Shown here: positions 39,487-50,343 of the stretch, in pieces
Layout: each line of letters begins with the position of its first letter
Numbering within the stretch: position 1 is the first letter of the stretch
Assembly (NCBI GenBank): GCA_965229765.1
Contig: CBDDJT010000003.1
Span: forward strand, 372,001 to 436,000
Reading direction: 5' to 3'
DNA length: 64,000 bases
Source of the DNA: ASV31 sp965229765
GTDB taxonomy: Bacteria > Pseudomonadota > Alphaproteobacteria > Rhodobacterales > Rhodobacteraceae
The notes under the pieces: model-generated
The model's database searches: none
What the model was told of the DNA's origin: nothing
Seen by the model: only the letters and a program-made list of their open reading frames with translations
Translations under genes and position numbers: made by a program

Positions 39487-40584
39487 CTACGCCCGCCGCG
39501 CCCAGACCTGCATCACGTCGCCGCCCACCGGCTCCACCTGCACAAGATCGAAACGCGGCGCCTCGGCCAGCCGGTCAAGGCCCATCGCCCCCAGCGCCGG
39601 CTGCCCCTCGGCCCCCAGCGCCACGCCCGCCGAAAACGTCACCAGCCGGTCCACCAGCCCCGCCGACAAGAGCGCCGCGGCCAGTTGCCCGCCGCCCTCG
39701 CAGAACACCCGTGTCAGTCCCGCCTGCCCCAGCGCCGACAGCGCCGCGCCGGCGTCAAGATGCCCGGCGGAAACGGGCACCTCGATCAGCCGCGCGCCCC
39801 GCGCCGACCACGGCGCGCGCGCCTCCCCGCCCGCCTCGGCCCCGTGACACAGCCAGAGCGGCGCCTCCCCGGCGCTGGCGGCCAGCGCACCGTTCCCCGG
39901 CAGGTCCAGCCGCCGCGACAGGATCACCCGCACCGGCTGATCCGCCACGCCCAGTCCGCGGACCGTCAGCACCGGGTCATCCGCCCGCGCCGTGCCCGCG
40001 CCCACCATCACCGCGTCATGCGAGGCGCGCAGCGCGTGCACCCGCCGCCGCGCCTCGGGCCCGGTGATCCAGCGGCTTTCGCCCGTTGCGGTGGCGATGC
40101 GTCCGTCAAGGCTTGTCGCCAGCTTCAGCGTCAGCATCGGCCGTCCCGCCGTCACCCGCGACAGGAATCCCGCCTGAAGCGCCCGCGCCTCGGCCTCCAG
40201 CAGGCCCTCTGTCACCTCGATCCCTGCCGCGCGCACCCGCGCGATGCCCTGCCCGTTCACGCGCGGGTCCGGATCGCGCAGCGCCACGACCACCCGCGCC
40301 ACACCGGCGGCGACCAGCGCGTCGGCGCAGGGCGGCGTGTGGCCGTGATGGGAACAGGGTTCCAGCGTGACATGCACGGTTGCGCCGTTCGCCAAGGCAC
40401 CCGCCTGCGCCAGCGCCACGGTCTCGGCATGGGGGCGCCCGCCCGGCTGGGTCCATCCCCGGCCCAGCACGCGCCCGCCACGCTCGATCACGCAGCCGAC
40501 GGCGGGGTTGGGCCAGACCCGTCCCAGCCCACGCGCGGCCAGAGCCAGCGCATGGCGCATGTGGCGGGTGTCGGTGGCGCTCAC
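39487..40584 (-). CDS. ribD: Riboflavin biosynthesis deaminase/reductase RibD
   Basis: A 365-residue bifunctional enzyme. It deaminates and then reduces the pyrimidine product of GTP cyclohydrolase II. The N-terminal zinc deaminase shows PHAETVALAQAG and EPCSHHGHTPPCADAL with His, Cys and Cys ligands. The C-terminal reductase domain shows LKLATSLDGRIATATGESRW and VFCEGGGQLAAALLSAGLVD. It starts with GTG (complementary to 40582-40584), overlapping the nrdR stop by one base, so nrdR-ribD is one unit. Length is normal. Confidence 0.94.
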   Translation of the reverse strand: MSATDTRHMRHALALAARGLGRVWPNPAVGCVIERGGRVLGRGWTQPGGRPHAETVALAQAGALANGATVHVTLEPCSHHGHTPPCADALVAAGVARVVVALRDPDPRVNGQGIARVRAAGIEVTEGLLEAEARALQAGFLSRVTAGRPMLTLKLATSLDGRIATATGESRWITGPEARRRVHALRASHDAVMVGAGTARADDPVLTVRGLGVADQPVRVILSRRLDLPGNGALAASAGEAPLWLCHGAEAGGEARAPWSARGARLIEVPVSAGHLDAGAALSALGQAGLTRVFCEGGGQLAAALLSAGLVDRLVTFSAGVALGAEGQPALGAMGLDRLAEAPRFDLVQVEPVGGDVMQVWARRA

Positions 40585-41045
40585 TAGGTCTTGGGCTCGG
40601 GGCGCAACTCGCTGACGAACTTGTCGAAATCGTCAGCGGCCTGGAAATTCTTGTAGACGCTGGCGAACCGCACATAGGCCACGGTGTCGATCCGCGCCAA
40701 GGTCTCCATCACGATTTCACCGATGGCCTGAGACGAGATATCGGTTTCGCCCATCGATTCCAGCCGCCGCACGATCCCCGAAATCATCTGGTCGATGCGT
40801 TCCGGCTCGATCGGGCGTTTCTGAAGCGCGATACGGACCGAGCGTTCCAGCTTGTCGCGGTCGAAATCCTCGCGCCGCCCGTTCGTCTTGATGACGACGA
40901 GGTCGCGCAGTTGCACCCGCTCATAGGTGGTGAACCGGCCACCGCAGGCCGGGCAGAACCGCCGGCGGCGGATTGCCACGTGATCCTCGGCGGGACGTGA
41001 ATCCTTCACCTGCGTGTCGACATTGCCGCAAAACGGACAGCGCAT
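40584..41045 (-). CDS. nrdR: Transcriptional repressor NrdR
   Basis: A 153-residue regulator of ribonucleotide reductase genes. The zinc ribbon has Cys3, Cys6, Cys31 and Cys34 (MRCPFCGNVDTQVKDSR; RRFCPACGGRFTTYERV). The ATP-cone domain that senses ATP/dATP follows (VVIKTNGRREDFDRDKLERS). Length is normal. It heads the nrdR-ribD pair. A predicted -10 (TATAGT) and a perfect DnaA-box 9-mer lie 28-45 bases upstream of its start. Confidence 0.95.
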   Translation of the reverse strand: MRCPFCGNVDTQVKDSRPAEDHVAIRRRRFCPACGGRFTTYERVQLRDLVVIKTNGRREDFDRDKLERSVRIALQKRPIEPERIDQMISGIVRRLESMGETDISSQAIGEIVMETLARIDTVAYVRFASVYKNFQAADDFDKFVSELRPEPKT

Positions 41046-41072
41046 GGCCTCTCCCTCGGTCCCGGTCTCATC

Positions 41073-41090
41073 TTATCCACAGGCACTATA
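41073..41090. promoter_or_regulatory. Consensus DnaA box overlapping the predicted nrdR promoter
   Basis: TTATCCACA at 41073-41081 (plus strand) is a 9/9 match to the DnaA-box consensus. On the minus strand TATAGT (41085-41090) is a likely -10 for nrdR, which puts the transcript start inside the DnaA box. A single match can occur by chance. Confidence 0.45.
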
Positions 41091-41163
41091 GGGGAGCCGC
41101 CAAGAATTGGGTAGAGGGAAGATGCCGCCGCTAGATACGGTTTTTGCCCTGCCCCGCGGTCAG

Positions 41164-41589
41164 TCAGCCCGCCAAACCCGCCGACAGCAGCGCCGCCGCC
41201 ACCTTTCGCCGGTGCGGACGCACCCGATGTTCGAAAAGATAGATTCCCTGCCATGTTCCAAGGACAAGTTTTCCCCGATTGACAGGAATCTGCAATGACA
41301 CGGGAAGGATCGACGCCTTCAGATGCGCCGGCATGTCGTCTGCCCCCTCGCTGCGATGCGTGATCCAGCCCATCGAGGGGTCATCGGCGGGCGGCACCAG
41401 CCGCGACAGCCAGGCCGACAGGTCGCGCTGGACGCTTGGGTCCGCGTTTTCCTGGATCAGCAGCGAACAGGAGGTGTGGCGCACGAAAAGCGTCAGCACC
41501 CCGTCCTGCCCCCGCACCCAGCGCGCCACCGCATCGGTGAATTCATACAGCCCCGCACCGCCCGTCTCGATGGTGAACTCTGTCTGCAC
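41164..41589 (-). CDS. YjbQ family protein (UPF0047)
   Basis: A 141-residue protein of the YjbQ/UPF0047 family, some members of which show thiamine-phosphate synthase activity. Family marks: LFVRHTSCSLLIQENADPSV, THRSEGADDMPAHLKASILP and LGTWQGIYLFEHR, with His and Asp residues lining the conserved pocket. A GTG complementary to 41587-41589 is chosen as start, giving (M)QTEFTIETGGAGLYEF, because it lies four bases after the patatin gene stop; the longer frame is Arg-rich and unlike the family. Confidence 0.88.
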   Translation of the reverse strand: MQTEFTIETGGAGLYEFTDAVARWVRGQDGVLTLFVRHTSCSLLIQENADPSVQRDLSAWLSRLVPPADDPSMGWITHRSEGADDMPAHLKASILPVSLQIPVNRGKLVLGTWQGIYLFEHRVRPHRRKVAAALLSAGLAG

Positions 41590-41593
41590 CGCG

Positions 41594-42414
41594 CTAGGCC
41601 CCCGCGTCTTCCAGCGCCTTGGCAACCGCGCGCCGCGTGTCCTCGCGCGCATGATCCGCGGCGTCGAGGATCTCGGCCGCCTTCCAGAACTCCAGTGCCC
41701 CGAACCGGCGCGACGCGGGCTCGATCAGGACCGCCGGCCGACACTGCTCCAGCGTGCGTTCCAGAAGCGCGCGCATCATGATCCGCATCGAGCCCACCGT
41801 CGCGGTCATGCCGCCGGGCGTGTCGGTCGCATCGCTGGGCGGTTCGCTGGCCACATCGACGCCTATGCACAGCGCGCCCTCGGGCAGTCTGTCCAGCGGC
41901 AGGTTGTTGGTCACCCCCCCGTCCACATAGACCCGCCCGCCCAGCCGCACGGGCCGGAACACCCCCGGGATCGCGATCGAGGCTGCCAGAGCCGGACGCA
42001 GGGGGCCCTCTGCAAAGGCGTGCGCCGCGCGGGCGTGATAATCGGTCGCCAGCACGGTCAGGGGAATGCGCAGATCCTCTATCGCGTCGGGCAGGCCATC
42101 AGGCGCCAACGCGCCGATTGCCGCCTCCGGCTCTGCCGCAAGAATGGCGCCCAAGCCCCTGAAATCCAGATCTTTCCACAGCTTTCGGGCTGTGCGCGAC
42201 GGCGACCGCGCCAGCCCCATGACATGCGCCCGAAGATCCGCCCCGGTCATCCCGGCAGCATAGCCCGCGCCCATCAGCGCGCCCACGGAACTGCCTGCGA
42301 TCGCCTCCACCCGCACGCCAAGGTCGTCCAGCGCCTCCAGCACGGGGATGTGGCCCAACCCCGCCGCGCCGCCCCCGCTCAGCGCAAGGGCGACGGCGGG
42401 GCTGCCGGGCCGGC

Positions 42415-42418
<4 letters not shown>
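41594..42418 (-). CDS. Patatin-like phospholipase
   Basis: A 274-residue patatin-family acyl hydrolase. The oxyanion motif GGGAAGLGH and nucleophile elbow GSSVG (AIAGSSVGALMGAGYAAG) lie in the N-terminal third. The dyad Asp is in VYVDGGVTNNLPLDRL. Probably cleaves acyl chains from a membrane lipid, on the cytoplasmic side or after export; there is no signal peptide. It starts with GTG and overlaps the rpoD stop by four bases, so it is translationally coupled to rpoD, and YjbQ follows four bases after its stop. Confidence 0.9.
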
Positions 42419-44403
<1,985 letters not shown>

Positions 44404-44477
44404 AGGGCACTCCTGTTCGGTGGCGGGGTGCGCACGTTTCGAATCAAATAGCGCGAATCAGTGATTCGCACACCCGT

Positions 44478-46487
44478 CTATCCTGAATTCTTTACGTCTT
44501 TCTCTTCATCGGGGCGATGGGGCTTGCGCCCGCCCCGACCAAAATCGATCTCGTCCAGCAGCGAGGAAAAGGCGCTACGCTCTGCCCGCCGCAACCGCGC
44601 TCCGTTCGGACCGATGTCATATTCCGCCTTGTCCTCGACCTGGCTCTTCTCCGCGCGATTGCGGGCCTCCGCCGCCTGTCCCAGCCGCCATGTGATGCCC
44701 TCGTCCGCCAGATCGCCCAGATCCTGCACCGCCTCGGCAAGTTCCGCCTCCAGCCCGCGCCGGGCCGTCAGCTTGGCCAGTTCCTCGGTCACGCACAGTT
44801 CCGCCAGATCGGGCGCAGCACCGGGCTGCAAGGCAGGCACCACCGCCAGATGGCCCGATGCGAACAGGTTTTCAAGGGCCTCCGGCCCCGCCGTGGCACG
44901 GATGTGACCTTCAAGTGCCGCCACATCCGCGCCATCGGGCGCCGAAAGCAACGCCAGCCGCAACGCTTCGTGCCCCGGCCGGGCAAAGCTCATTCCCTCC
45001 AGCCGGCCCAGAAAGGCATCCAGATGCGCGGGCTGGCGGATCAGCACTGCCAGCACAACCGCCTCGCGCAGTGCGTCCCCTGACAGGCCCGAAGAGGCCA
45101 GCAACGACCCCCGCGCCGCGGGTGTCGCCCCCTCTGGCGCACGCGGCGCGCGCCAGCCGCCGGCAGCCCCGCCCTTGGACCGGCCCGGCGCATCCGCCCG
45201 GCGCGGGCGGAACAGCTCCCACCGCAGGCGGTTCAGCTCATCGCCGTAGTGGCGGCGCAGCGACGGGTCCGGGATCTTGCGAATCGCCTCGCGCAGCGCC
45301 TTGTCCAATGCCGCCTTGCGTTCGGGGCTGTCAAAGACGCGCCCCTCGGTCTCACGCCGCCACAAAAGCGCGACCAGAGGTTCCGCCCGGTCCAGAAGCG
45401 CCGCCATCGCCGGCGCCCCGCCGCCCCGGATCACGTCGTCGGGGTCCTGCCCCGGCGGCATCAGGCAGAACCGCAGCGACCGGCCCGCCTCCAGCTTCGG
45501 CATGGCAAGGTCGATCAGCCGCATCGCCGCGCGCAGCCCCGCCGCATCGCCATCCAGCGCCACGACAGGCTCTGCCGCCACCCGCCACAGCATGTCCAGC
45601 TGGTTTTCCGTGATCGCTGTCCCCAGGGGCGCCACCGCCCCCCCAAAGCCCGCCTGCACCAACGCGATCACGTCCATGTAGCCTTCGGCCACGATCACCG
45701 GCTGGCCCTTGCCCGCCGCCTCGCGCGCGGGGCCGTGGTTGAACAGCGTCCGGCCCTTGTCGAACAGCGGCGTGTCGGGCGAATTCAGGTACTTCGGGCC
45801 CGGGTTACCCTCCATCGCGCGACCGCCAAAGGCGATGCAGCGCCCGCGCGCGTCCCGGATCGGAAAGACGATACGGTCGCGAAACCGGTCATAGGGCGCG
45901 CCGCCATCGTCGGGCTTCGCCGACAGCCCCGCCTCGATTACCAGCGCCGGGTCGACGCCCTTGCCGGTCAGGTGGGTATAAAGACCCTGCCGGGCCCTGG
46001 GGGCAAAGCCCACCTCCCAACGGTCCTGCGCTGCGGCGTCCAGCCCGCGCCGGGCAAGGTAGTCCCGCGCCGGCCCCGCGGCGGCGGTGGCCAGCTGCAT
46101 CCGGTAATGGCGCACCGCCTGTTCCATCACCTCGGCCAATTGCGCGTTGCGGTCGGCCTTCTCCCGCGCCCTGGGATCGCGCTCGGGCATCGGCATCCCC
46201 GCCTCGCGCGCCAGGATCTCGACCGCTTCCATGAAGCCCACGTTCTCGGTCTCGCGCACGAAGCTCAGCGCGTCGCCCTTGGCGTGGCAGCCAAAGCAGT
46301 AATAGAACCCCTTGCGGTCATCGACATGGAAGCTGGCGGTCTTTTCCTGGTGAAACGGGCACGGTGCCCACCAGTCGCCCTTGCCCTGGTTCGATTTGCG
46401 CATGTCCCACAAGACCTTGCGCCCCACCACCTGCGACAGGCTGGTGCGGGTCCGCAATTCATCGAGGAAACCGGGGGGCAGACTCAT
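44478..46487 (-). CDS. dnaG: DNA primase DnaG
   Basis: A 669-residue primase that makes RNA primers at the replication fork. The N-terminal CHC2 zinc finger reads CPFHQEKTASFHVDDRKGFY then YCFGCHAKGDALSFV. The catalytic TOPRIM domain contains VIVAEGYMDVIALVQAG and VALDGDAAGLRAA. The C-terminal third is a poorly conserved helicase-binding part with a Gly/Ala/Arg-rich linker near 430-465. Start at the ATG complementary to 46485-46487 (MSLPPGFLDELRTRTSLSQV). Upstream of rpoD in the same orientation. Confidence 0.97.
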   Translation of the reverse strand: MSLPPGFLDELRTRTSLSQVVGRKVLWDMRKSNQGKGDWWAPCPFHQEKTASFHVDDRKGFYYCFGCHAKGDALSFVRETENVGFMEAVEILAREAGMPMPERDPRAREKADRNAQLAEVMEQAVRHYRMQLATAAAGPARDYLARRGLDAAAQDRWEVGFAPRARQGLYTHLTGKGVDPALVIEAGLSAKPDDGGAPYDRFRDRIVFPIRDARGRCIAFGGRAMEGNPGPKYLNSPDTPLFDKGRTLFNHGPAREAAGKGQPVIVAEGYMDVIALVQAGFGGAVAPLGTAITENQLDMLWRVAAEPVVALDGDAAGLRAAMRLIDLAMPKLEAGRSLRFCLMPPGQDPDDVIRGGGAPAMAALLDRAEPLVALLWRRETEGRVFDSPERKAALDKALREAIRKIPDPSLRRHYGDELNRLRWELFRPRRADAPGRSKGGAAGGWRAPRAPEGATPAARGSLLASSGLSGDALREAVVLAVLIRQPAHLDAFLGRLEGMSFARPGHEALRLALLSAPDGADVAALEGHIRATAGPEALENLFASGHLAVVPALQPGAAPDLAELCVTEELAKLTARRGLEAELAEAVQDLGDLADEGITWRLGQAAEARNRAEKSQVEDKAEYDIGPNGARLRRAERSAFSSLLDEIDFGRGGRKPHRPDEEKDVKNSG

Positions 46488-46544
46488 GCCCGCCAGTATC
46501 GGGGCCGGGACCGGCGATGTGAAGGGGGCAACCGCAGGGCCGGT

Positions 46545-47075
46545 TCAGCCCCGCCGCGCAGCCACCGTGCGCATCGCCTCGGACAGCTCATGCACCGCCG
46601 TCTTCGCCATCGCACGGAAGACCATGATGCGCCATGCGTCGGGGGCCGTCCGCGTGACCGAGGCCGGCATGTGCCCTACCAGCGTGCGGGCCGTGGCCCC
46701 CACCGCGAAGGCCGCGTCGCGCAGATCCGCGGGCACCAGCCGCGCCAGCACATCCGCCGCGCCCGGCCCCGTCAGCACCAGCACCGCCCATGCATCCGAT
46801 TGGTCGGTGATCGCCGCGCCCGCGACCGCCCCCGGCGCGGGCCCCAGCAACATTGCCTGCCCCCGGCCCGTCCAGACCAGCTCTCCGGCGGCACCCGTCG
46901 TCGTCTCGCCCGGCCCCGGCAGCGGCTGGCCCAGCGCCCGCGCCACCGCCTCTGCCTGCCCACGCAGCGGCGTGACCGAGGTGATCGCCTCCGGCATCGC
47001 CTCGTCCAGCGTCACCGCGCCGTGGGTGACGGGCAACAGCCCCTCTGCCGGGGTCTTCGCGATGAGCCTAGCCAC
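46545..47075 (-). CDS. soxG: Sarcosine oxidase gamma subunit
   Basis: A 176-residue subunit of the heterotetrameric sarcosine oxidase, which oxidises sarcosine to glycine and passes the methyl carbon to tetrahydrofolate. The gamma subunit is structural and weakly conserved. The pattern SDAWAVLVLTGPGAADVLAR, AAFAVGATARTLVGHMPASV and AWRIMVFRAMAKTAVHELSE resembles GcvT/SoxG folds. It starts with GTG (complementary to 47073-47075) and overlaps soxA by eight bases. It is the last gene of soxBDAG. Confidence 0.9.
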   Translation of the reverse strand: MARLIAKTPAEGLLPVTHGAVTLDEAMPEAITSVTPLRGQAEAVARALGQPLPGPGETTTGAAGELVWTGRGQAMLLGPAPGAVAGAAITDQSDAWAVLVLTGPGAADVLARLVPADLRDAAFAVGATARTLVGHMPASVTRTAPDAWRIMVFRAMAKTAVHELSEAMRTVAARRG

Positions 47076-49998
47076 GCAGCCGCCCTCCTTCGGGGTCGAA
47101 GGCGACGGGGTCCGTCACATCGCAGACCGTTTCCACCCCGCGCAGGTGATCGACCATCCGCACCCTGTGTCCGTGACGCGCGCGCCCGTTCTTCAGGAAC
47201 CCAAGGCCCAGCCATGTGCCCAGCGTCGGCGAATAGCCCACGCTCGTCACGTAGCCCTGATCGTTTTCCCGCACCGCCACCGCACCATCGTCGAAAAGAT
47301 GCGCACCCGCCGTCAGCGTCTGCTGCGGATCGACCGGGCGCAGGCCCACAAGCTGCTCGCGCTCTGCCCCCGACAGGCCCGGGCGTTCCGACGCGGGCCG
47401 CCCGATGCAGTCCTTCTTCTGGCTGACCATCCGGTCCATCCCGATGTCGAAAGCCGTGGTGCGCCCGTGGATCTCGGCATGGGTGATATGCCCCTTCTCG
47501 ATCCGAAGGACGTTCAGCGCCTCCATCCCGTAGGGGCCGCCTCCGACCATCTCGGCCTGCGCCAGCAACAGCCGCCACAGGCTTTCGCCATAGCGCGCGG
47601 GCACCGCGACCTCGTAGGCATGTTCGCCCGAGAACGAGATCCGGAACAGCCGCCCGGCCACCCCCGACACCCCGATCTCGCCACAGGACATGTAGGGCCA
47701 GCCCGCGTCGTCGATCTCGGCATCCAGCACAGCGTTCAGCACTTCGCGCGATTTCGGCCCCGCCACGGCGAACTGCGCCCAGTGCTCGGTGACCGAGATC
47801 ATCGCCACGTCCATCTGCGGCACAAGGCACTGATGCACGAACTCCAGGTGCTGCATCACCGCGCCCGCCGCCGCGGTGGTGGTCGTCATCACATAGCGGT
47901 CTTCGGCCAGCCGCGCCGTGGTGCCGTCGTCCATCACGTGGCCGTCCTCGCGCAGCATCAGGCCATAACGCACGCGCCCCACCTTCAGTGTGGAAAACGT
48001 GTTGGTATAGACGAAATCAAGAAACCGCGCCGCGTCAGGACCTTGTATGTCGATCTTGCCAAGGGTCGAGACGTCGCAGACCCCCACCGACGACCGCACC
48101 ATCCGCACCTCTCGGTCGCAGGCTTCGCGCCATGTGCTCTCTCCCGGTTGCGGGAAATAGCTGGGCCGGTACCACAGCCCCGCCTCGATCATCGGCGCGC
48201 CGCGCGCGACGCTGGCGGCATGGCTGGTGGTGAAGCGCTGCGGCGCAAAGCCGTTGCCGCGTGCGCCCGCGCCCATCGCCGCGATCGACACCGGCGTATA
48301 GGGCGGGCGGAACGTGGTCGTCCCCGTCTCGGCAATCGTGCGCCCCGTGGCATCGGCAAGAATCGCCAGCGCCCCCACGTTGGAATTCTTGCCCTGGTCG
48401 GTCGCCATGCCCTGCGTGGTGTACCGCTTCATATGCTCGACAGAGCGGAAGTTCTCGCGCGCCGCCTGCCGGATGTCCTTGGCCGTCACGTCGTTCTGGA
48501 AATCGAGCCAGGCCCGCCCCTTGCCCGGCACGATCCAGATCGGGTCGACCGCATAAGCCCCGTCCTCGGCCTTGGGCAGCGCCGCGCGTTTCGGCCGCAG
48601 CCCGATGTCCTTCAGCGCCGCCTCTGCCGCGCGCTTGCCCTCTGCAAGACAGCCCGCCGTGGAAAAGACCCCGTTGGCCGCGCCCGCCGGCTCCAGCCCC
48701 GGCACCGCGCCCGGCGCCGGCACGAAGGCCGCGATGTCCTCGCGCCACACCGGCCGCGCGTTCATGTGGCAGGTCAGGTGCACCGCCGGGTTCCAACCAC
48801 CTGATACGGCAAGACAATCGGTCCAGATCGTGCGCGACCCGCCCCGGTGGCGCACCGCGATCTCCTTCAGCCCGTGCCGCCCCGATGTGGCCGTCACCGC
48901 GCCGCCCGCCAGCACCGGCCAGGGCGCATCCGTCGACACCTCTGGCCGGGTGTCGATCACCGCGGCGATCTTCACCCCCGCGGCGTGCAGGTCCCGCGCC
49001 GTGCGGTGCGCGTCGTCATTGTTGCCGAAGACGGTGACGGACCGCCCCGGCGCCACGCCCCAGCGGTGCAGGTAGGTCCGCACCGCGCCGGCCAGCATGA
49101 TCCCCGGCCGGTCGTTGTCGCGGAACGCGATGGGCCGCTCCAGCGCGCCCGCCGTCAGCACCGCGCGCTTCGCGACGATCCGCCAGAACGTCTCCAGCGG
49201 GACGTCGCCGGGGTCCGCCAGGTGCAGCCCCGAGCGTTCAAGCGCGCCGTAGGTGCCCTGGTCATAGGCGCCGGTGACCGTCGTGCGCGGCATCAGCCGC
49301 ACGTTGGGCATGGCCGCCAGCGTCTCGGCCGCCTCGTCCGCCCAATGGGCGGCGGGCAGCCCGTCGATCTCCATCTCCTCGGCCAGGCAGCGCCCGCCCA
49401 TCCGCGCGCCCTCGTCGGCAAGGATCACGTCGGCGCCGGCGCGCGCCGCCGTCAATGCCGCCATCAGCCCGGCAGGGCCGGCCCCGATCACCAGCACGTC
49501 GCAATGGGCGAAGGCCCGGTCGCTGCGGGTCGTGTCATGATCCCCCGACAGCGCGCCAAGCCCGGCGGCGCGGCGGATCACGGGTTCATAAAGTTTCTCC
49601 CATAAACCCTTGGGCCACATGAATGTCTTGTAATAGAACCCGGCGCCGAGGAACGACGGCAACAGGTCGTTCACCGCCAGCGCATCGCGCTTGAGGCTGG
49701 GCCAGGCGTTCTGGCTGCGCACCTCCAGCCCGTCGTGGATCTCCTGCACCGTGGCGCGCGTGTTGGGCACCTGCGCCGCGCCGCGCCCGGTCGTCACCAG
49801 CGCAGAGGGCTCTTCCGATCCCGCCGTCAGGATGCCGCGCGGGCGGTGATACTTGAACGACCGCGCCACCAGCCGGATGTCATTGGCCAGAAGCGCCGAG
49901 GCGACGGTATCGCCCCCGAACCCCGTCACGGTCTCGCCGTCGAAGGTAAAGCGCACCGGGCGGTCCCGGTCGATCAGCCCGCGCCCCTCGACCCTCAT
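47068..49998 (-). CDS. soxA: Sarcosine oxidase alpha subunit
   Basis: A 976-residue subunit. An N-terminal ferredoxin-like 2Fe2S-fold domain (FTFDGETVTGFGGDTVASAL) is followed by an NAD-binding Rossmann region (VLVIGAGPAGLMAALTAARA). The C-terminal half is an aminomethyltransferase (GcvT-like) domain that loads the methylene group onto tetrahydrofolate (VCDVSTLGKIDIQGPDAARF, ISFSGEHAYEVAVPARYGES, MEALNVLRIEKGHI). The ATG complementary to 49996-49998 overlaps the soxD stop by four bases; a longer in-frame extension is Gly/Arg-rich and rejected. Confidence 0.95.
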   Translation of the reverse strand: MRVEGRGLIDRDRPVRFTFDGETVTGFGGDTVASALLANDIRLVARSFKYHRPRGILTAGSEEPSALVTTGRGAAQVPNTRATVQEIHDGLEVRSQNAWPSLKRDALAVNDLLPSFLGAGFYYKTFMWPKGLWEKLYEPVIRRAAGLGALSGDHDTTRSDRAFAHCDVLVIGAGPAGLMAALTAARAGADVILADEGARMGGRCLAEEMEIDGLPAAHWADEAAETLAAMPNVRLMPRTTVTGAYDQGTYGALERSGLHLADPGDVPLETFWRIVAKRAVLTAGALERPIAFRDNDRPGIMLAGAVRTYLHRWGVAPGRSVTVFGNNDDAHRTARDLHAAGVKIAAVIDTRPEVSTDAPWPVLAGGAVTATSGRHGLKEIAVRHRGGSRTIWTDCLAVSGGWNPAVHLTCHMNARPVWREDIAAFVPAPGAVPGLEPAGAANGVFSTAGCLAEGKRAAEAALKDIGLRPKRAALPKAEDGAYAVDPIWIVPGKGRAWLDFQNDVTAKDIRQAARENFRSVEHMKRYTTQGMATDQGKNSNVGALAILADATGRTIAETGTTTFRPPYTPVSIAAMGAGARGNGFAPQRFTTSHAASVARGAPMIEAGLWYRPSYFPQPGESTWREACDREVRMVRSSVGVCDVSTLGKIDIQGPDAARFLDFVYTNTFSTLKVGRVRYGLMLREDGHVMDDGTTARLAEDRYVMTTTTAAAGAVMQHLEFVHQCLVPQMDVAMISVTEHWAQFAVAGPKSREVLNAVLDAEIDDAGWPYMSCGEIGVSGVAGRLFRISFSGEHAYEVAVPARYGESLWRLLLAQAEMVGGGPYGMEALNVLRIEKGHITHAEIHGRTTAFDIGMDRMVSQKKDCIGRPASERPGLSGAEREQLVGLRPVDPQQTLTAGAHLFDDGAVAVRENDQGYVTSVGYSPTLGTWLGLGFLKNGRARHGHRVRMVDHLRGVETVCDVTDPVAFDPEGGRLRG

Positions 49999-50267
49999 GC
50001 CCCGCCCTCCGCCATGTCGGCCGCCAGCCGCGCACCTGTCACCGCATGGGTGACGGTGTCGCGCTCCACCACCACCCACGCGCCGCAGCCGCCGCCGTGA
50101 TACCACAGGTCCCGCGTCGCCCCGGCCGGGTTCTCGCGCAGGTGCAGGTAGGCGTCCCAGGCCGCGTCATCGGCCTCGGCTGCGGGACGGTCCAGGTATT
50201 CGGCGCCGCCCTTGTAGGTGAACTCGCGGATGTCACGGTCTCCGCACAGGGGACAGGGCAGCCTCAT
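49995..50267 (-). CDS. soxD: Sarcosine oxidase delta subunit
   Basis: A 90-residue zinc subunit of sarcosine oxidase. The zinc ligands fit the known delta subunit: Cys5 and Cys8 (RLPCPLCGDRD), then His57 and Cys61 (WYHGGGCGAW). The rest is a compact domain with AAWDAYLHLRENPAGATRDL. It is the second gene of the soxBDAG operon, 76 bases after soxB and overlapping soxA by four bases. Confidence 0.95.
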   Translation of the reverse strand: MRLPCPLCGDRDIREFTYKGGAEYLDRPAAEADDAAWDAYLHLRENPAGATRDLWYHGGGCGAWVVVERDTVTHAVTGARLAADMAEGGA

Positions 50268-50343
50268 GATACACCTTCACAGCGGCTCGAAAGCCATTGA
50301 CCAGAAATGTGAATATCGTTTCGCATCATACGTGCCACATGCC

